In this document: positions 49,331-57,182 of the stretch, piece by piece | Layout of the letters: every line of letters starts with the position of its first letter | How positions within the stretch are numbered: position 1 is the stretch's first letter | The notes under the pieces: generated by a model | Databases searched by the model: none | What the model was told of the DNA's origin: nothing | What the model saw: the letters and a program-made list of their open reading frames with translations, nothing else | Position numbers and translations under genes: made by a program | Assembly: GCF_003710815.1 (NCBI RefSeq) | Contig: NZ_RHHP01000014.1 | Location: 1-57,220 of the forward strand | DNA: 57,220 nt | Reading direction: 5' to 3' | Source of the DNA: Brevibacillus centrosporus | Lineage (GTDB): Bacteria; Bacillota; Bacilli; Brevibacillales; Brevibacillaceae

Positions 49331-49978
49331 TTATCTAGCAAAAATATGCTTTCCGATTTGCTTGATCTGCGGGCGTGACCAAATCCAGTCAGACGTTGCT
49401 GTATCTGGATTGAAGTAGTAGAGAGCCCCGTTTGTTGGATCCCATCCTCTTACGGCATCCCAGGCAGCACGATAAGCCGTTTTGTTCGGCGTCATCCAAA
49501 ATTGTCCATCGTCTACAGCTGTAAAAGCGTATGGTTCGAAAATGACCCCGTTTATCGTGTTGGGGAAGTCGCTTGCGCGAAGTCGGTTCATCGCTACTGC
49601 CGCAACTGCTACTTGTCCTTCGTATGTTTCTCCACGAGCTTCTGCATATACGAGCTGAGCCAGAAGCTGCATTTCTTTTTGGTTCACGCTGACTCTTTTC
49701 AGTGTTCTCCACGTATTGTTGCCTACTACGCCATCTGCAGGCAGCCCGTAATTACGTTGAAACTGTTTCACCGCATGGATTGTGTCAGACCCATAGACGC
49801 CATCCAGTTTTTCATCGTAATAGCCTAACATCTGCAAACGATATTGCAAATCCCACACGTCTCCGTTGACGCTTCCTTGTTTTAGTTGCGTTGCGGCAAA
49901 CGCTTCGTTGGGCGTCAAAATCGCTATGGCCAATATTGCCAGCAGCAGGGTAGTCAGCTTTTTTTTCATCCACCACAT
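49331..49978 (-). CDS. sleB: Spore cortex-lytic enzyme SleB-type hydrolase
   Basis: A 215-residue protein. A signal peptide (KKKLTTLLLAILAIAILTPNEAFA, residues about 5-28), an N-terminal peptidoglycan-binding PG_binding_1 module (SVNGDVWDLQYRLQMLGYYDEKLDG ... LPADGVVGNNTWRTLKR) and the Hydrolase_2 (SleB/CwlJ) catalytic domain: LLAQLVYAEARGETYEGQVAVAAVAMNRL with the conserved catalytic Glu, and GWDPTNGALYYFNP. SleB degrades muramic-lactam cortex during germination. Bacillus SleB is about 305 residues and normally pairs with ypeB, which is absent here, so this may be a second SleB paralogue. ATG 49978 has AAGGAGGGG 6-8 nt upstream. Confidence 0.9.
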   Translation of the reverse strand: MWWMKKKLTTLLLAILAIAILTPNEAFAATQLKQGSVNGDVWDLQYRLQMLGYYDEKLDGVYGSDTIHAVKQFQRNYGLPADGVVGNNTWRTLKRVSVNQKEMQLLAQLVYAEARGETYEGQVAVAAVAMNRLRASDFPNTINGVIFEPYAFTAVDDGQFWMTPNKTAYRAAWDAVRGWDPTNGALYYFNPDTATSDWIWSRPQIKQIGKHIFAR

Positions 49979-50092
49979 GAACATCCCCTCCTTCGCAAAC
50001 ATTCTACAAGCTGGCGAAAGAAGGTTCAATTCAAGCATTTTACCAGATGCGACAAACCTTACCTTTAGCAGGAAGGGCTATTGACTCCGCTG

Positions 50093-50953
50093 TCAATGCT
50101 TGTATTGAGGCTGAATCTGCTTCAGGATTTCCTCCAGCTTCGCAGCATTATCCTTGTATTTGGCTTGCAGCTTGGAGTTTTGCTCGGCATTGGCTTGCTG
50201 CTCCAAATCTTGAAGGCATTGCTTGAGCGTTTCATAGGTTTCCTGAATTTGCGGCTTCTTCTTGCTTCCCCCCGCATCACTGACAAAATCGAGATAGAGG
50301 TTCCCCGATTCGTCCACTTGTCCTAAAAAGACATCCTGCAGCGTCTTGTTGCGCTTCTTCAGCTGTGTTTCCAGCCAAATCTGGTCCTTCCCTAACGCCG
50401 CTAAAGGAATGGGCATGATTTTCCCATCCATAATAACGGTTTGTGGAGGCTTTGCCGGCGCAACATTCAGCTTTAGCTGACTAGGGGTTACGGGTAGCTG
50501 CTCTGTCTTCAGTTGAACAGTAAGCTCACCGCTCGTTTCCATCAAGGCAAATTCCACATCCGCCACCCGAAACACATTTTTGACTCGCAGCTGTCCTAAC
50601 AGATCTTCTGCCGTAAGCTTTTCTTTGGCGAGATTGTTCTCCAATATCTTGCCATCCTGTATCACAATCGTTGATTTGCCTTCCATCATATCCCGATACC
50701 ATTTGCTTTTCAACGACAGCCACTCGCTAAGTGCCGGAAATACCGCGAAAATCGTGAGTGAAATCAAACTGTGAAAAATGGGACCATCCATTTCCGTGGC
50801 CATGAAAGCAGCGATGGACCCGATGGTAATCCCGACTATATATTCGATATAAGTCAGCTGCCGTATCTGCCTTTTGCCAATCAGCTTGGTTAAGAGAAAC
50901 AAATAGACGAGTGCTCCAATCGATCGCAACGCTATATTCAGCCAGTCAGGCAT
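50093..50953 (-). CDS. DUF421 membrane protein (YetF/YdfS family)
   Basis: A 286-residue protein with three N-terminal membrane helices (residues 1-80: IGALVYLFLLTKLIGKRQIRQLTYIEYIVGITIGSIAAFMATE) and a cytoplasmic DUF421 domain that binds two motif strands (STIVIQDGKILENNLAKEKLTAEDLLGQLR, and TVIMDGKIMPIPLAALGKDQIWLE). A C-terminal coiled coil (about 235-286) is longer than usual. Sporulation-linked YetF-like proteins are common in Bacillaceae; function unknown. GGAGG precedes ATG 50953. Confidence 0.92.
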   Translation of the reverse strand: MPDWLNIALRSIGALVYLFLLTKLIGKRQIRQLTYIEYIVGITIGSIAAFMATEMDGPIFHSLISLTIFAVFPALSEWLSLKSKWYRDMMEGKSTIVIQDGKILENNLAKEKLTAEDLLGQLRVKNVFRVADVEFALMETSGELTVQLKTEQLPVTPSQLKLNVAPAKPPQTVIMDGKIMPIPLAALGKDQIWLETQLKKRNKTLQDVFLGQVDESGNLYLDFVSDAGGSKKKPQIQETYETLKQCLQDLEQQANAEQNSKLQAKYKDNAAKLEEILKQIQPQYKH

Positions 50954-51001
50954 GCTTTTTTCCTCCTAACGGTTATGCATGGTACGAAGATTTCCTGTAC
51001 G

Positions 51002-51032
51002 TTAAAAAAGAAAGACACCCGCAGGTGCCTTT
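51002..51032 (-). terminator. Terminator of the small acid-soluble spore protein gene
   Basis: A 9-bp stem (51024-51032 with 51011-51019, G-U pairs) and TCTTTTTT on the minus strand. Confidence 0.85.
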
Positions 51033-51050
51033 CCCCATCCAGCTATTCAA

Positions 51051-51254
51051 TTAGCCGCGACCAGCCAATTGTTGTTCAGCGAAGGAGACAAGACGTTTAG
51101 TAATCTCTCCACCAACTGAACCGTTTTGACGGGATGTGGTGTCAGGTCCAAGCTGAACTCCGAATTCGGAAGCGATTTCGTACTTCAGTTGGTCCAGAGC
51201 TTGGTTCGCTTGTGGAACCACCAGGTTGTTACTGGATCTGTTGTTGTTAGCCAT
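51051..51254 (-). CDS. Alpha/beta-type small acid-soluble spore protein
   Basis: A 67-residue SASP that coats and protects DNA in the spore. The family motif [38 protein letters not shown] is present; the germination protease site lies in [18 protein letters not shown] lies 6 nt before the ATG. A sigma-G-type promoter is directly upstream (51286-51315), so expression in the forespore is expected. Confidence 0.98.
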   Translation of the reverse strand: MANNNRSSNNLVVPQANQALDQLKYEIASEFGVQLGPDTTSRQNGSVGGEITKRLVSFAEQQLAGRG

Positions 51255-51285
51255 CTGTGTATCACCTCCTCGTCGTTAGTAGCTT

Positions 51286-51315
51286 TAATATGTGTGAAGG
51301 AGCAGATGTTCATTC
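51286..51315 (-). promoter_or_regulatory. Sigma-G-type forespore promoter of the SASP gene
   Basis: On the minus strand GAATG (51315-51311), 18 nt, CATATTA (51292-51286), matching GHATR-N18-CATNNTA. It lies about 32 nt upstream of the SASP start codon. Confidence 0.75.
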
Positions 51316-51352
51316 GTGTCAACCTTAATTTTTTTCAATTCCAATTTATTAC

Positions 51353-52480
51353 TTATAACCCCAGCAGATATTCCGCTGTTTGCCTGGCCGCTTCCGGCCT
51401 GCGCACTTGCTCTATTTTCTCAATCTCTTTCTGCCCCTCCAGACGAATTCTCCACCGATTCAAGGTCTCTCGGATTTCCATCGGCGTATTTGCCACTGCA
51501 GCTGCTTGATTGTGTCTGAGAAAGGCACTATTTCGCCTCTCCTGACCGGGAAGCGGCTTGTACAAAAGCAGCGGCGTTTTTAAGGCCAGCGCTTCCGCAC
51601 AAGTAATTCCGCCCGGCTTAGAGATATAGACGTCCGCTGCAGAGATCCATTGCCACATTTGAGACTCGTAGCCCCTGATCAAGAGATGATGCCGGAGATC
51701 TGGCGTTTTTTGCTGCCAGTCATCTAGCTGTCTCTTCAGCTTGGCATTTTTTCCGGTCACCACGATAATCTGGAGTGGCTCTTGTACACGTACCAGCTCC
51801 TGCAGCACTTCGGCTATCCCCCCGTATCCTCCCTCTCCACCGCTGACGAGAACGGTAAACATCTCGGGAGATAGTCCCAGCGCCGCCCTCCAGGTGGGCT
51901 TGTCCCTTTCCCCAGCCACACGAAAAGCAGGTCGCACTGGGATTCCGTGGACCTGAATTTTATCGGCATGCACCTGAAAGTCCCTCTTCAGCACTTCCCC
52001 AAGCTGTTCATGCGCTACAACATACGTGTCGATTTGCGGATGTACCCAAAAGTGATTCACATGAAAATCCGTAGGAATACTCACCAAGTGAAAAGGCGCA
52101 TCCATTTCCCGCTTCGCCCTCGCCAGTGCCGACAAGCAGTATGCATGTGTTGCGATCACTACATCTGGCTGCTCTTTCTTCAGTAACTCGCGGGTCAATT
52201 TTCGCGAGAGCCACCAAGCAAGCGGCTTTTGCAAAGAAGTGCTCCATAGCTGCTCGCGTTCATAGATGCGCTGCCAAAGCGGAGGCGCCAAGCGGAGCAT
52301 CCCCAGATAAAAAAAACGGGACAGCTCCCTCAGTGCGGGACTGGCCGTCTCTAATCCGCCTACAAGTCTTGCTGAATCTACACCCGTACTGGCGCATAGC
52401 TCCTCTACCAAAGCCTCTGCTGCCATTCTGTGCCCGCTTCCCGCCCACTCTTCTGTCACTACCAGAAATCGCTTGCCCAT
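51353..52480 (-). CDS. MGDG synthase-type glycosyltransferase (YkoN-like)
   Basis: A 375-residue GT28-type transferase. The N-terminal MGDG_synth domain is seen as LVVTEEWAGSGHRMAAEALVEELCA with the conserved G-x-G-H loop, then VVIATHAYCLSALARAK and PTDFHVNHFWVHPQID. The C-terminal half has VLVSGGEGGYGGI and ADVYISKPGGITCAEAL, which bind the nucleotide sugar. It resembles YkoN/UgtP-type enzymes that glycosylate diacylglycerol or other lipids; the acceptor is inference. The ATG overlaps the stop of the YkoP gene by 1 nt (TGATG), so the two are coupled. Confidence 0.88.
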   Translation of the reverse strand: MGKRFLVVTEEWAGSGHRMAAEALVEELCASTGVDSARLVGGLETASPALRELSRFFYLGMLRLAPPLWQRIYEREQLWSTSLQKPLAWWLSRKLTRELLKKEQPDVVIATHAYCLSALARAKREMDAPFHLVSIPTDFHVNHFWVHPQIDTYVVAHEQLGEVLKRDFQVHADKIQVHGIPVRPAFRVAGERDKPTWRAALGLSPEMFTVLVSGGEGGYGGIAEVLQELVRVQEPLQIIVVTGKNAKLKRQLDDWQQKTPDLRHHLLIRGYESQMWQWISAADVYISKPGGITCAEALALKTPLLLYKPLPGQERRNSAFLRHNQAAAVANTPMEIRETLNRWRIRLEGQKEIEKIEQVRRPEAARQTAEYLLGL

Positions 52481-53073
52481 CAGTGTAACTCTCCTAGAGG
52501 GGAGGGATTTTGCGATCCGTACCTTTCCAGCAGGGACTCCTTCGACATGTACACGCGTTTTAACGGCATGTCTTGCTTCCAGCTTTGCACCCGCTTCTTG
52601 CCATCCGGATGAATGAAACGCAGCAGCAGACGTAAATACCAGCGTTTATAGCGGAAATACCCGTTCATCGGCACGTCCGAAATGGAAAACCCCAAGGGCT
52701 GAACACCTTTATGCAGCATCGTAGTACCGACGATCCCCTTGATTTTTTCCTTTTCATCCATGCTTTCCAGATAGATCGCCAATTTCGGTAGAGAAAGCAT
52801 GATGTGACGCCTCAGCAGCAACGCCAGCCTCAGGTCGTCCTTTACCCCTTTGCATAGAGTAGCAAAGTAGTAGTTATGGATATGGATTTTCACGATCCAA
52901 TCACCGCGGTTGATTACCTGATGATCCGTCGTAACCAATGTCTCGCCTCGATAACGAAGCAGAACAACGCGGAAAATATTGGCTCCTTTTTCTATGTAGC
53001 GAAGCCGTGTACAGCGTTGATATACATCGTCCCACAACCCCCAGAGCATCAAGAGGCTCGAATTCATCTGCAT
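52480..53073 (-). CDS. YkoP-like protein
   Basis: A 197-residue protein of the YkoP type, conserved next to the YkoN glycosyltransferase. N-terminal MLWGLWDDVYQRCTRLRYIEKGANIFRVVLLRY, then DWIVKIHIHNYYFATLC and RGxxRLALLLRRHIMLSLPKLAIYL; the function is unknown. A catalytic residue set is not evident. The C-terminus (KSLLERYGSQ) overlaps the glycosyltransferase start. ATG 53073 has AAAGGA 5 nt upstream. Forms a two-gene operon; the partnership suggests a role in the same lipid or glycan step. Confidence 0.78.
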   Translation of the reverse strand: MQMNSSLLMLWGLWDDVYQRCTRLRYIEKGANIFRVVLLRYRGETLVTTDHQVINRGDWIVKIHIHNYYFATLCKGVKDDLRLALLLRRHIMLSLPKLAIYLESMDEKEKIKGIVGTTMLHKGVQPLGFSISDVPMNGYFRYKRWYLRLLLRFIHPDGKKRVQSWKQDMPLKRVYMSKESLLERYGSQNPSPLGELH

Positions 53074-53136
53074 CCGGATCCTTTCTGGACATGTTTTTAA
53101 GTAGTATGCCCCAGAATGCAGCCCCCTCATTACCAG

Positions 53137-53787
53137 CTACGCCCTTTTTATGCGTCCCCACACCATCACGAGGAGTGCCACAATGACGGGAAGCCACATA
53201 TGGTTCAGCATGAGAGGATTCACCCATTTCCATACATAGGGGTCCTCGAGGCACATCTCTACTGCCGTGAATGCCAGAATCCCCCCTCCGACGATCACCA
53301 GCCAGTTAAAGCGATTCATCAATCGAGCAATAAACGCACTTCCCCACATCAACAGCGGAATGCTCATCAAGAGCCCCAGAATCACCAGCCACAAATCGCC
53401 GTGAGCTGCCCCCCCTACTGCCAGAACATTATCCAGGCTCATCACAAAATCGGCGAGAATGATGGTTCGGACGGCTTGCCCCACGTTCTGATTGCGCGAC
53501 ACCTCTGCCAGCTCTTCGCTTTCCCCTATCATCAGCTTGCATGCGATCCATAGTAACAAGAACCCGCCAATCGCTTTGACTAGCGGAATATCTAGCATCC
53601 AGGTTGTCAAGCTTGTCAGTAATACGCGCAGCAGAATGGCTCCGAGTGTTCCATACAGGACGGCTTTCTTTCTATCTTTGTTTGGCAGCCCTCGGCAGGC
53701 CATCCCGATCACAACTGCATTATCACTGCTGAGTACGAGATCGATCATAAAAATATGTACCAGTCCCAGCCAAAAATGCTCCTCCAT
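53137..53787 (-). CDS. TerC family integral membrane protein
   Basis: A 216-residue membrane protein of the TerC/YjbE/YkoY family with about seven helices. The signature DLVLSSDNAVVIGMACRGLPNKDRKKAVLYGTLGAILLRVLL contains conserved Asp and Asn, and DFVMSLDNVLAVGGAAHGD is the repeat. YjbE/YkoY-type TerC proteins mediate manganese export and metalation of secreted enzymes. There is no manganese riboswitch upstream. GGGGAGG precedes ATG 53787. Lies upstream of the YkoP/YkoN pair on the same strand. Confidence 0.93.
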   Translation of the reverse strand: MEEHFWLGLVHIFMIDLVLSSDNAVVIGMACRGLPNKDRKKAVLYGTLGAILLRVLLTSLTTWMLDIPLVKAIGGFLLLWIACKLMIGESEELAEVSRNQNVGQAVRTIILADFVMSLDNVLAVGGAAHGDLWLVILGLLMSIPLLMWGSAFIARLMNRFNWLVIVGGGILAFTAVEMCLEDPYVWKWVNPLMLNHMWLPVIVALLVMVWGRIKRA

Positions 53788-54000
53788 CCCTGCCTCCCCT
53801 GGTCCATCAAAGTCTGTCCATTCTACTTTATGCGACTAGAATCGGACTCATGATTAAAGATTTTTCCGAAATAAGGAACTTTTTAGCGGATTTTGTAGAT
53901 AAAAACTTCCATAAAAAAACATTTTATTGCGAATTTAGGAGAATTATACCTTGTCTTTCCGTGCCCTTATCCCTTACGATTTTAGTGGGGTGGATAAGAG

Positions 54001-55176
54001 ATGGTGGAAACTGTGACGCTAAATTTATTCAACGTTTCTAGGAAAATTTTAGATATGGCACCAAGTATTACCACAGTGTGGATGCAAGAAATTGTTCGCA
54101 GTATGGAAATTCCTGTAACAATCCCCCGCGATTTTGCGGAAAAGCGTACAGTTCTCTTAGCTCGTTATCTGGTGGAAAATGTGGATCACGATATGCAAGC
54201 TTGGTCACTGGATATGGGAGAGTGGCTGCGTTCGCAGGAATTCCCCTTCTCCTCCATTTTGCGTACGTATCAGATCTATCGAAATGTATTTTGGCGTGTG
54301 CTACAGCCAGAACTGCACCAGTGGTCACTGTCTCCAAGCGATATGCTCTATTTGGAGACACAGCTCGGGAAAGCCATGGATGAAAGTGTCTTTTGGGCCG
54401 TCTACCATTTTGAGCAAATGATGAATGAAGAGCTGGTTCAAAAAGAAGAAACCATATCCTATCTGCACAACGATAAATTGACGATGCTGGGGAAAATCGC
54501 AGCAAACATGGCACATGAACTGCGAAACCCGCTGTGTGCCATCGAAGGGTTCTTAAAGCTGATCGGTGAGTCAACCAAAGAGCAGGCCAAGCTGCAGTCT
54601 TACATTCAGGTGGTCATGCACGAATTTGAAAACTTGCACCGACAGTTAACCGGATTTTTGAGTTTCTCGAAAAAACCGATCTTGGATGAAATCTTCAAGA
54701 CCGTTCAAGTAGAAAATCTTTTTGAAGAAGTGGAATTACTCATCACTCCCCGATTACTAGGAGAAAACATACGCTTTGAAAAACTAATCCACCCCTGTTC
54801 ACTTGCATGTTATGAAGAAGGTCTGAAGCAAGTCATCGTCAATCTGTTAAACAACGCGATTGACGCTGTACAACATCGGCCAGACAAGTGCATTAGTGTC
54901 ATCGCCACGTCATCGGATGGATGGCTGTATTTGAGCGTGGAGAATAACGGAGAAATGATCCCAGCCGAGATCGTCGAGAGCCTGTTTCAACCGTTTTTTA
55001 CTACTAAACAAAACGGGACAGGCATAGGTCTTTCTATATGCAAAAATATTATTGAAAAGCATAATGGAACCATCCACTGTGATTCCAACGAGAAACGGAC
55101 ACGCTTTGTTGTCTCTTTACCCATCACCACTGCCGAGCATACCGAACAGTCTGTGTCCGATGATGGCCAAGCATGA
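54001..55176 (+). CDS. Cytoplasmic sensor histidine kinase
   Basis: A 391-residue orphan kinase without membrane segments. The first about 150 residues form an alpha-helical sensor region (RDFAEKRTVLLARYLVENVDHDMQAW, SILRTYQIYRNVFWRVL), resembling RsbT-co-antagonist-type helical domains. The HisKA H-box is LTMLGKIAANMAHELRNPLCAIEGFLKLI (His near 177). The ATPase domain shows the N-box NLLNNAIDAVQHRP, the G1 box-like ENNGEMIP and G2 GTGIGLSICKNIIEKHNGTI. No response regulator is adjacent. Sporulation-phosphorelay kinases (KinA-E) have a similar catalytic core, so such a role is possible but unproven. Confidence 0.9.
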   Translation: MVETVTLNLFNVSRKILDMAPSITTVWMQEIVRSMEIPVTIPRDFAEKRTVLLARYLVENVDHDMQAWSLDMGEWLRSQEFPFSSILRTYQIYRNVFWRVLQPELHQWSLSPSDMLYLETQLGKAMDESVFWAVYHFEQMMNEELVQKEETISYLHNDKLTMLGKIAANMAHELRNPLCAIEGFLKLIGESTKEQAKLQSYIQVVMHEFENLHRQLTGFLSFSKKPILDEIFKTVQVENLFEEVELLITPRLLGENIRFEKLIHPCSLACYEEGLKQVIVNLLNNAIDAVQHRPDKCISVIATSSDGWLYLSVENNGEMIPAEIVESLFQPFFTTKQNGTGIGLSICKNIIEKHNGTIHCDSNEKRTRFVVSLPITTAEHTEQSVSDDGQA

Positions 55177-55201
55177 AAAAAGCCCCCTGAAATCAGGAGG
55201 C
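55176..55201 (-). terminator. Minus-strand terminator overlapping the kinase stop codon
   Basis: A stem of 8 pairs with one mismatch (55193-55201 with 55182-55190) followed on the minus strand by six T (55181-55176). It would stop transcription entering from the tRNA side. Confidence 0.65.
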
Positions 55202-55310
55202 GATGCAAGAGATCCGTTACCTATTGTGTTGGTAAGCGATCTATATTTACTCTACACGAAAACATATGTTTCTACCACTGAAATGATTAGACACACTTCG
55301 ACACTTTTCT

Positions 55311-55358
55311 GGATCTGCAGAGCTGTATGTACGTCTACGGCGATGCAGATCCTTTTTT
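55311..55358 (+). terminator. Terminator of the histidine kinase gene
   Basis: A perfect 9-bp stem (55311-55319 with 55344-55352) with a 24-nt loop and T6. Confidence 0.8.
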
Positions 55359-55412
55359 GTGTTAGCTTCCTTTGCTGACTCGTTCGTGGCCCCTGTTCAG
55401 GATAGGAAATAC

Positions 55413-55444
55413 AAAAAAACAGGGCGCTGTTCAGCGTCCCTGTT
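55413..55444 (-). terminator. Terminator of the tRNA array
   Basis: A strong stem (55432-55444 with 55418-55429, one bulge) followed on the minus strand by TTTTTTTG. It ends the array 12 nt after the last tRNA gene. Confidence 0.92.
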
Positions 55445-55455
55445 CTCTATTCATA

Positions 55456-55529
55456 TGGAGCGGGTGATGGGAATCGAACCCACGCGACCAGCTTGGAAGG
55501 CTGGAGTTCTACCATTGAACTACACCCGC
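55456..55529 (-). tRNA. tRNA-Gly(TCC)
   Basis: Cloverleaf with anticodon loop CTTCCAA, intact T-arm GGTTCGATTCC and encoded CCA. Last gene of the array, just upstream of its terminator. Confidence 0.97.
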
Positions 55530-55541
55530 GTGTAATTGTAA

Positions 55542-55629
55542 TGGTGCCGAGGACCGGACTTGAACCGGTACGGGAGAAACTCCCGACAGATTTTAAGTCT
55601 GTTGCGTCTGCCCATTCCGCCACCCCGGC
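55542..55629 (-). tRNA. tRNA-Leu(TAA)
   Basis: Class II tRNA with a long variable arm (CGGGAGTTTCTCCCG), anticodon loop CTTAAAA, encoded CCA, 88 nt. Confidence 0.97.
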
Positions 55630-55654
55630 AACTCAGAAAGATCTGGGCAAATCA

Positions 55655-55731
55655 TGGTCGGGAAGACAGGATTCGAACCTGCGACCCCTTGGTCCCAAGC
55701 CAAGTACTCTACCAAGCTGAGCTACTTCCCG
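55655..55731 (-). tRNA. tRNA-Pro(TGG)
   Basis: Anticodon loop CTTGGGA, acceptor stem CGGGAAG/CTTCCCG, T-arm GGTTCGAATCC, encoded CCA. Confidence 0.97.
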
Positions 55732-55782
55732 ACTATTTAATATAACCAATCTTATCATAATCTTTCTTATACGGAAAGATAG

Positions 55783-55859
55783 TGGCGTGCCCTGAGAGAT
55801 TCGAACTCCCGACCTTTTGATTCGTAGTCAAACGCTCTATCCAGCTGAGCTAAGGGCAC
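55783..55859 (-). tRNA. tRNA-Arg(ACG)
   Basis: Anticodon loop CTACGAA (A34 expected to be deaminated to inosine), acceptor stem GTGCCCT/AGGGCAC, encoded CCA. Confidence 0.97.
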
Positions 55860-55862
55860 ATA

Positions 55863-55938
55863 TGGAGCGGACGAAGGGTCTCGAACCCTCGACCTTCGCC
55901 TTGGCAAGGCGACGCTCTACCAATTGAGCTACGTCCGC
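55863..55938 (-). tRNA. tRNA-Gly(GCC)
   Basis: Anticodon loop TTGCCAA, acceptor stem GCGGACG/CGTCCGC, encoded CCA. It is only 3 nt from the tRNA-Arg gene. Confidence 0.97.
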
Positions 55939-55966
55939 ATGTCATTTTGGAGTTGTTAGGGTTATT

Positions 55967-56053
55967 TGGTGCGGTCGAGAGGACTTGAACCTCCACGGTG
56001 TTGCCACCACTAGAACCTGAATCTAGCGCGTCTGCCAATTCCGCCACGACCGC
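55967..56053 (-). tRNA. tRNA-Leu(CAG)
   Basis: Class II tRNA with a long variable arm, anticodon loop TTCAGGT, encoded CCA, 87 nt. Confidence 0.97.
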
Positions 56054-56132
56054 ATAGTAAGATACCGGGTTCCCCGAAAAGTACTCGGAATGTGCTCCAA
56101 CGGCACGCTTCACTTTTTTGGGGAATAAATAC

Positions 56133-56208
56133 TGGTGAGCCATGAAGGACTCGAACCTTCGACCCTCTGATTAAAAGTCAGATGCTCTACCAACTGAGCT
56201 AATGGCTC
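56133..56208 (-). tRNA. tRNA-Lys(TTT)
   Basis: Anticodon loop CTTTTAA, T-arm GGTTCGAGTCC, encoded CCA. Confidence 0.97.
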
Positions 56209-56221
56209 TCAAAAATAAAAC

Positions 56222-56306
56222 TGGTGGGGAGAGACGGATTCGAACCGCCGAACCCAGAGGGAGCAGATTTACAGTCTGCCGCGTTTAGCCACTTCGCTAT
56301 CTCCCC
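56222..56306 (-). tRNA. tRNA-Tyr(GTA)
   Basis: Class II tRNA with anticodon loop CTGTAAA, long variable arm, acceptor GGGGAGA/TCTCCCC, encoded CCA, 85 nt. Confidence 0.97.
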
Positions 56307-56311
56307 ACAAA

Positions 56312-56387
56312 TGGTGCCGGCAATAGGACTTGAACCCACAACCCCCTGATTACAAGTCAGGTGCTCTACCAATTGAGCTATACCGGC
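56312..56387 (-). tRNA. tRNA-Thr(TGT)
   Basis: Anticodon loop CTTGTAA, acceptor GCCGGTA, encoded CCA. Confidence 0.96.
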
Positions 56388-56490
56388 GTACTCGTATATT
56401 TTACCAAATCACTCATCTACAATCAATAACTTTTTCGTTTTCAGTGAAAAAGATTCATCCAGATGAATGTGTGCCATCTCTTTTTGAAAA

Positions 56491-56567
56491 TGGCGGAGCT
56501 GACGGGACTCGAACCCGCGACCTCCGGTGTGACAGACCGGCGTGAACTCCAACTTCACCACAGCTCC
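56491..56567 (-). tRNA. tRNA-Asp(GTC)
   Basis: Anticodon loop CTGTCAC, acceptor GGAGCTG, encoded CCA. Confidence 0.97.
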
Positions 56568-56623
56568 ATAGCTTGTTGTACACTATGTGTACTTCTTGTC
56601 TCCTTATGCTACCAGGAGAAATT

Positions 56624-56700
<77 letters not shown>

Positions 56701-56708
56701 ACGATATT

Positions 56709-56885
56709 ATGGTGGAGGCTGACGGGATCGCTTCCTACTTGCGCCTACGTCGAATGTCCTACGCTGGCAAGCAAGATCAGATGTACCCGAGCATAACTCC
56801 TTTGGACTTACTTCAAGGGTGAACCGGAATGGTGAGATCCCGAGCCGAAACCGAAACGAAGTAATGGTGGAGGCTGACGGGATCG
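56709..56885 (-). repeat. tRNA-linked repeat: duplicated tRNA-Val 3' end with 133-nt spacer
   Basis: The last 21 nt of tRNA-Val with the following T are repeated exactly at 56709-56730 and 56864-56885, a period of 155 bp. The 133 nt between contain short inverted repeats (TTACTTC/GAAGTAA, CTTGC/GCAAG). The arrangement resembles tRNA-linked repeats of E. coli tyrT, or attachment-site remnants. Confidence 0.75.
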
Positions 56886-56940
56886 AACCGCCGACCCTCT
56901 GCTTGTAAGGCAGATGCTCTCCCAGCTGAGCTAAGCCTCC
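56865..56940 (-). tRNA. tRNA-Val(TAC)
   Basis: Anticodon loop CTTACAA, acceptor GGAGGCT/AGCCTCC, encoded CCA. A second copy of its 3' end lies 155 bp downstream. Confidence 0.97.
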
Positions 56941-56949
56941 ACAATTAGG

Positions 56950-57023
56950 TGACCCGTAGGGGATTCGAACCCCTGTATGACAGCGTGAAAGGCTGCTGTG
57001 TTAAACCGCTTCACCAACGGGCC
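56950..57023 (-). tRNA. tRNA-Glu(TTC), no encoded CCA
   Basis: Anticodon loop CTTTCAC in a five-pair stem (one G-U), acceptor GGCCCGT/ACGGGTC, T-arm GGGGTTCGAATCCCC. The 3' end reads ACCT, so CCA must be completed by the nucleotidyltransferase, unlike the other tRNAs here. The D-loop is one nucleotide longer than usual. Confidence 0.9.
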
Positions 57024-57026
57024 ATA

Positions 57027-57102
57027 TGGTGCTCCCGACAGGAATCGAACCTGCGACCTCTTCCTTACCATGGAAACGCTCTACCGACTGAGCTACAGGA
57101 GC
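57027..57102 (-). tRNA. tRNA-Thr(GGT)
   Basis: Anticodon loop ATGGTAA, acceptor GCTCCTG, encoded CCA. Confidence 0.96.
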
Positions 57103-57106
57103 GAAA

Positions 57107-57182
57107 TGGCTCCTCGGGACGGACTCGAACCGCCGACCGATCGGTTAACAGCCGATTGCTCTACCAACTGAGCTACCGAGGA
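57107..57182 (-). tRNA. tRNA-Asn(GTT)
   Basis: Anticodon loop CTGTTAA, acceptor TCCTCGG/CCGAGGA, encoded CCA. First tRNA of the array; in Bacillaceae tRNA-Asn often follows 5S rRNA directly. Confidence 0.97.

Noticed and set aside
53788..54000. Manganese (yybP-ykoY) riboswitch upstream of terC
   Set aside because: The sequence upstream of terC lacks the conserved yybP-ykoY core, so nothing supports it.
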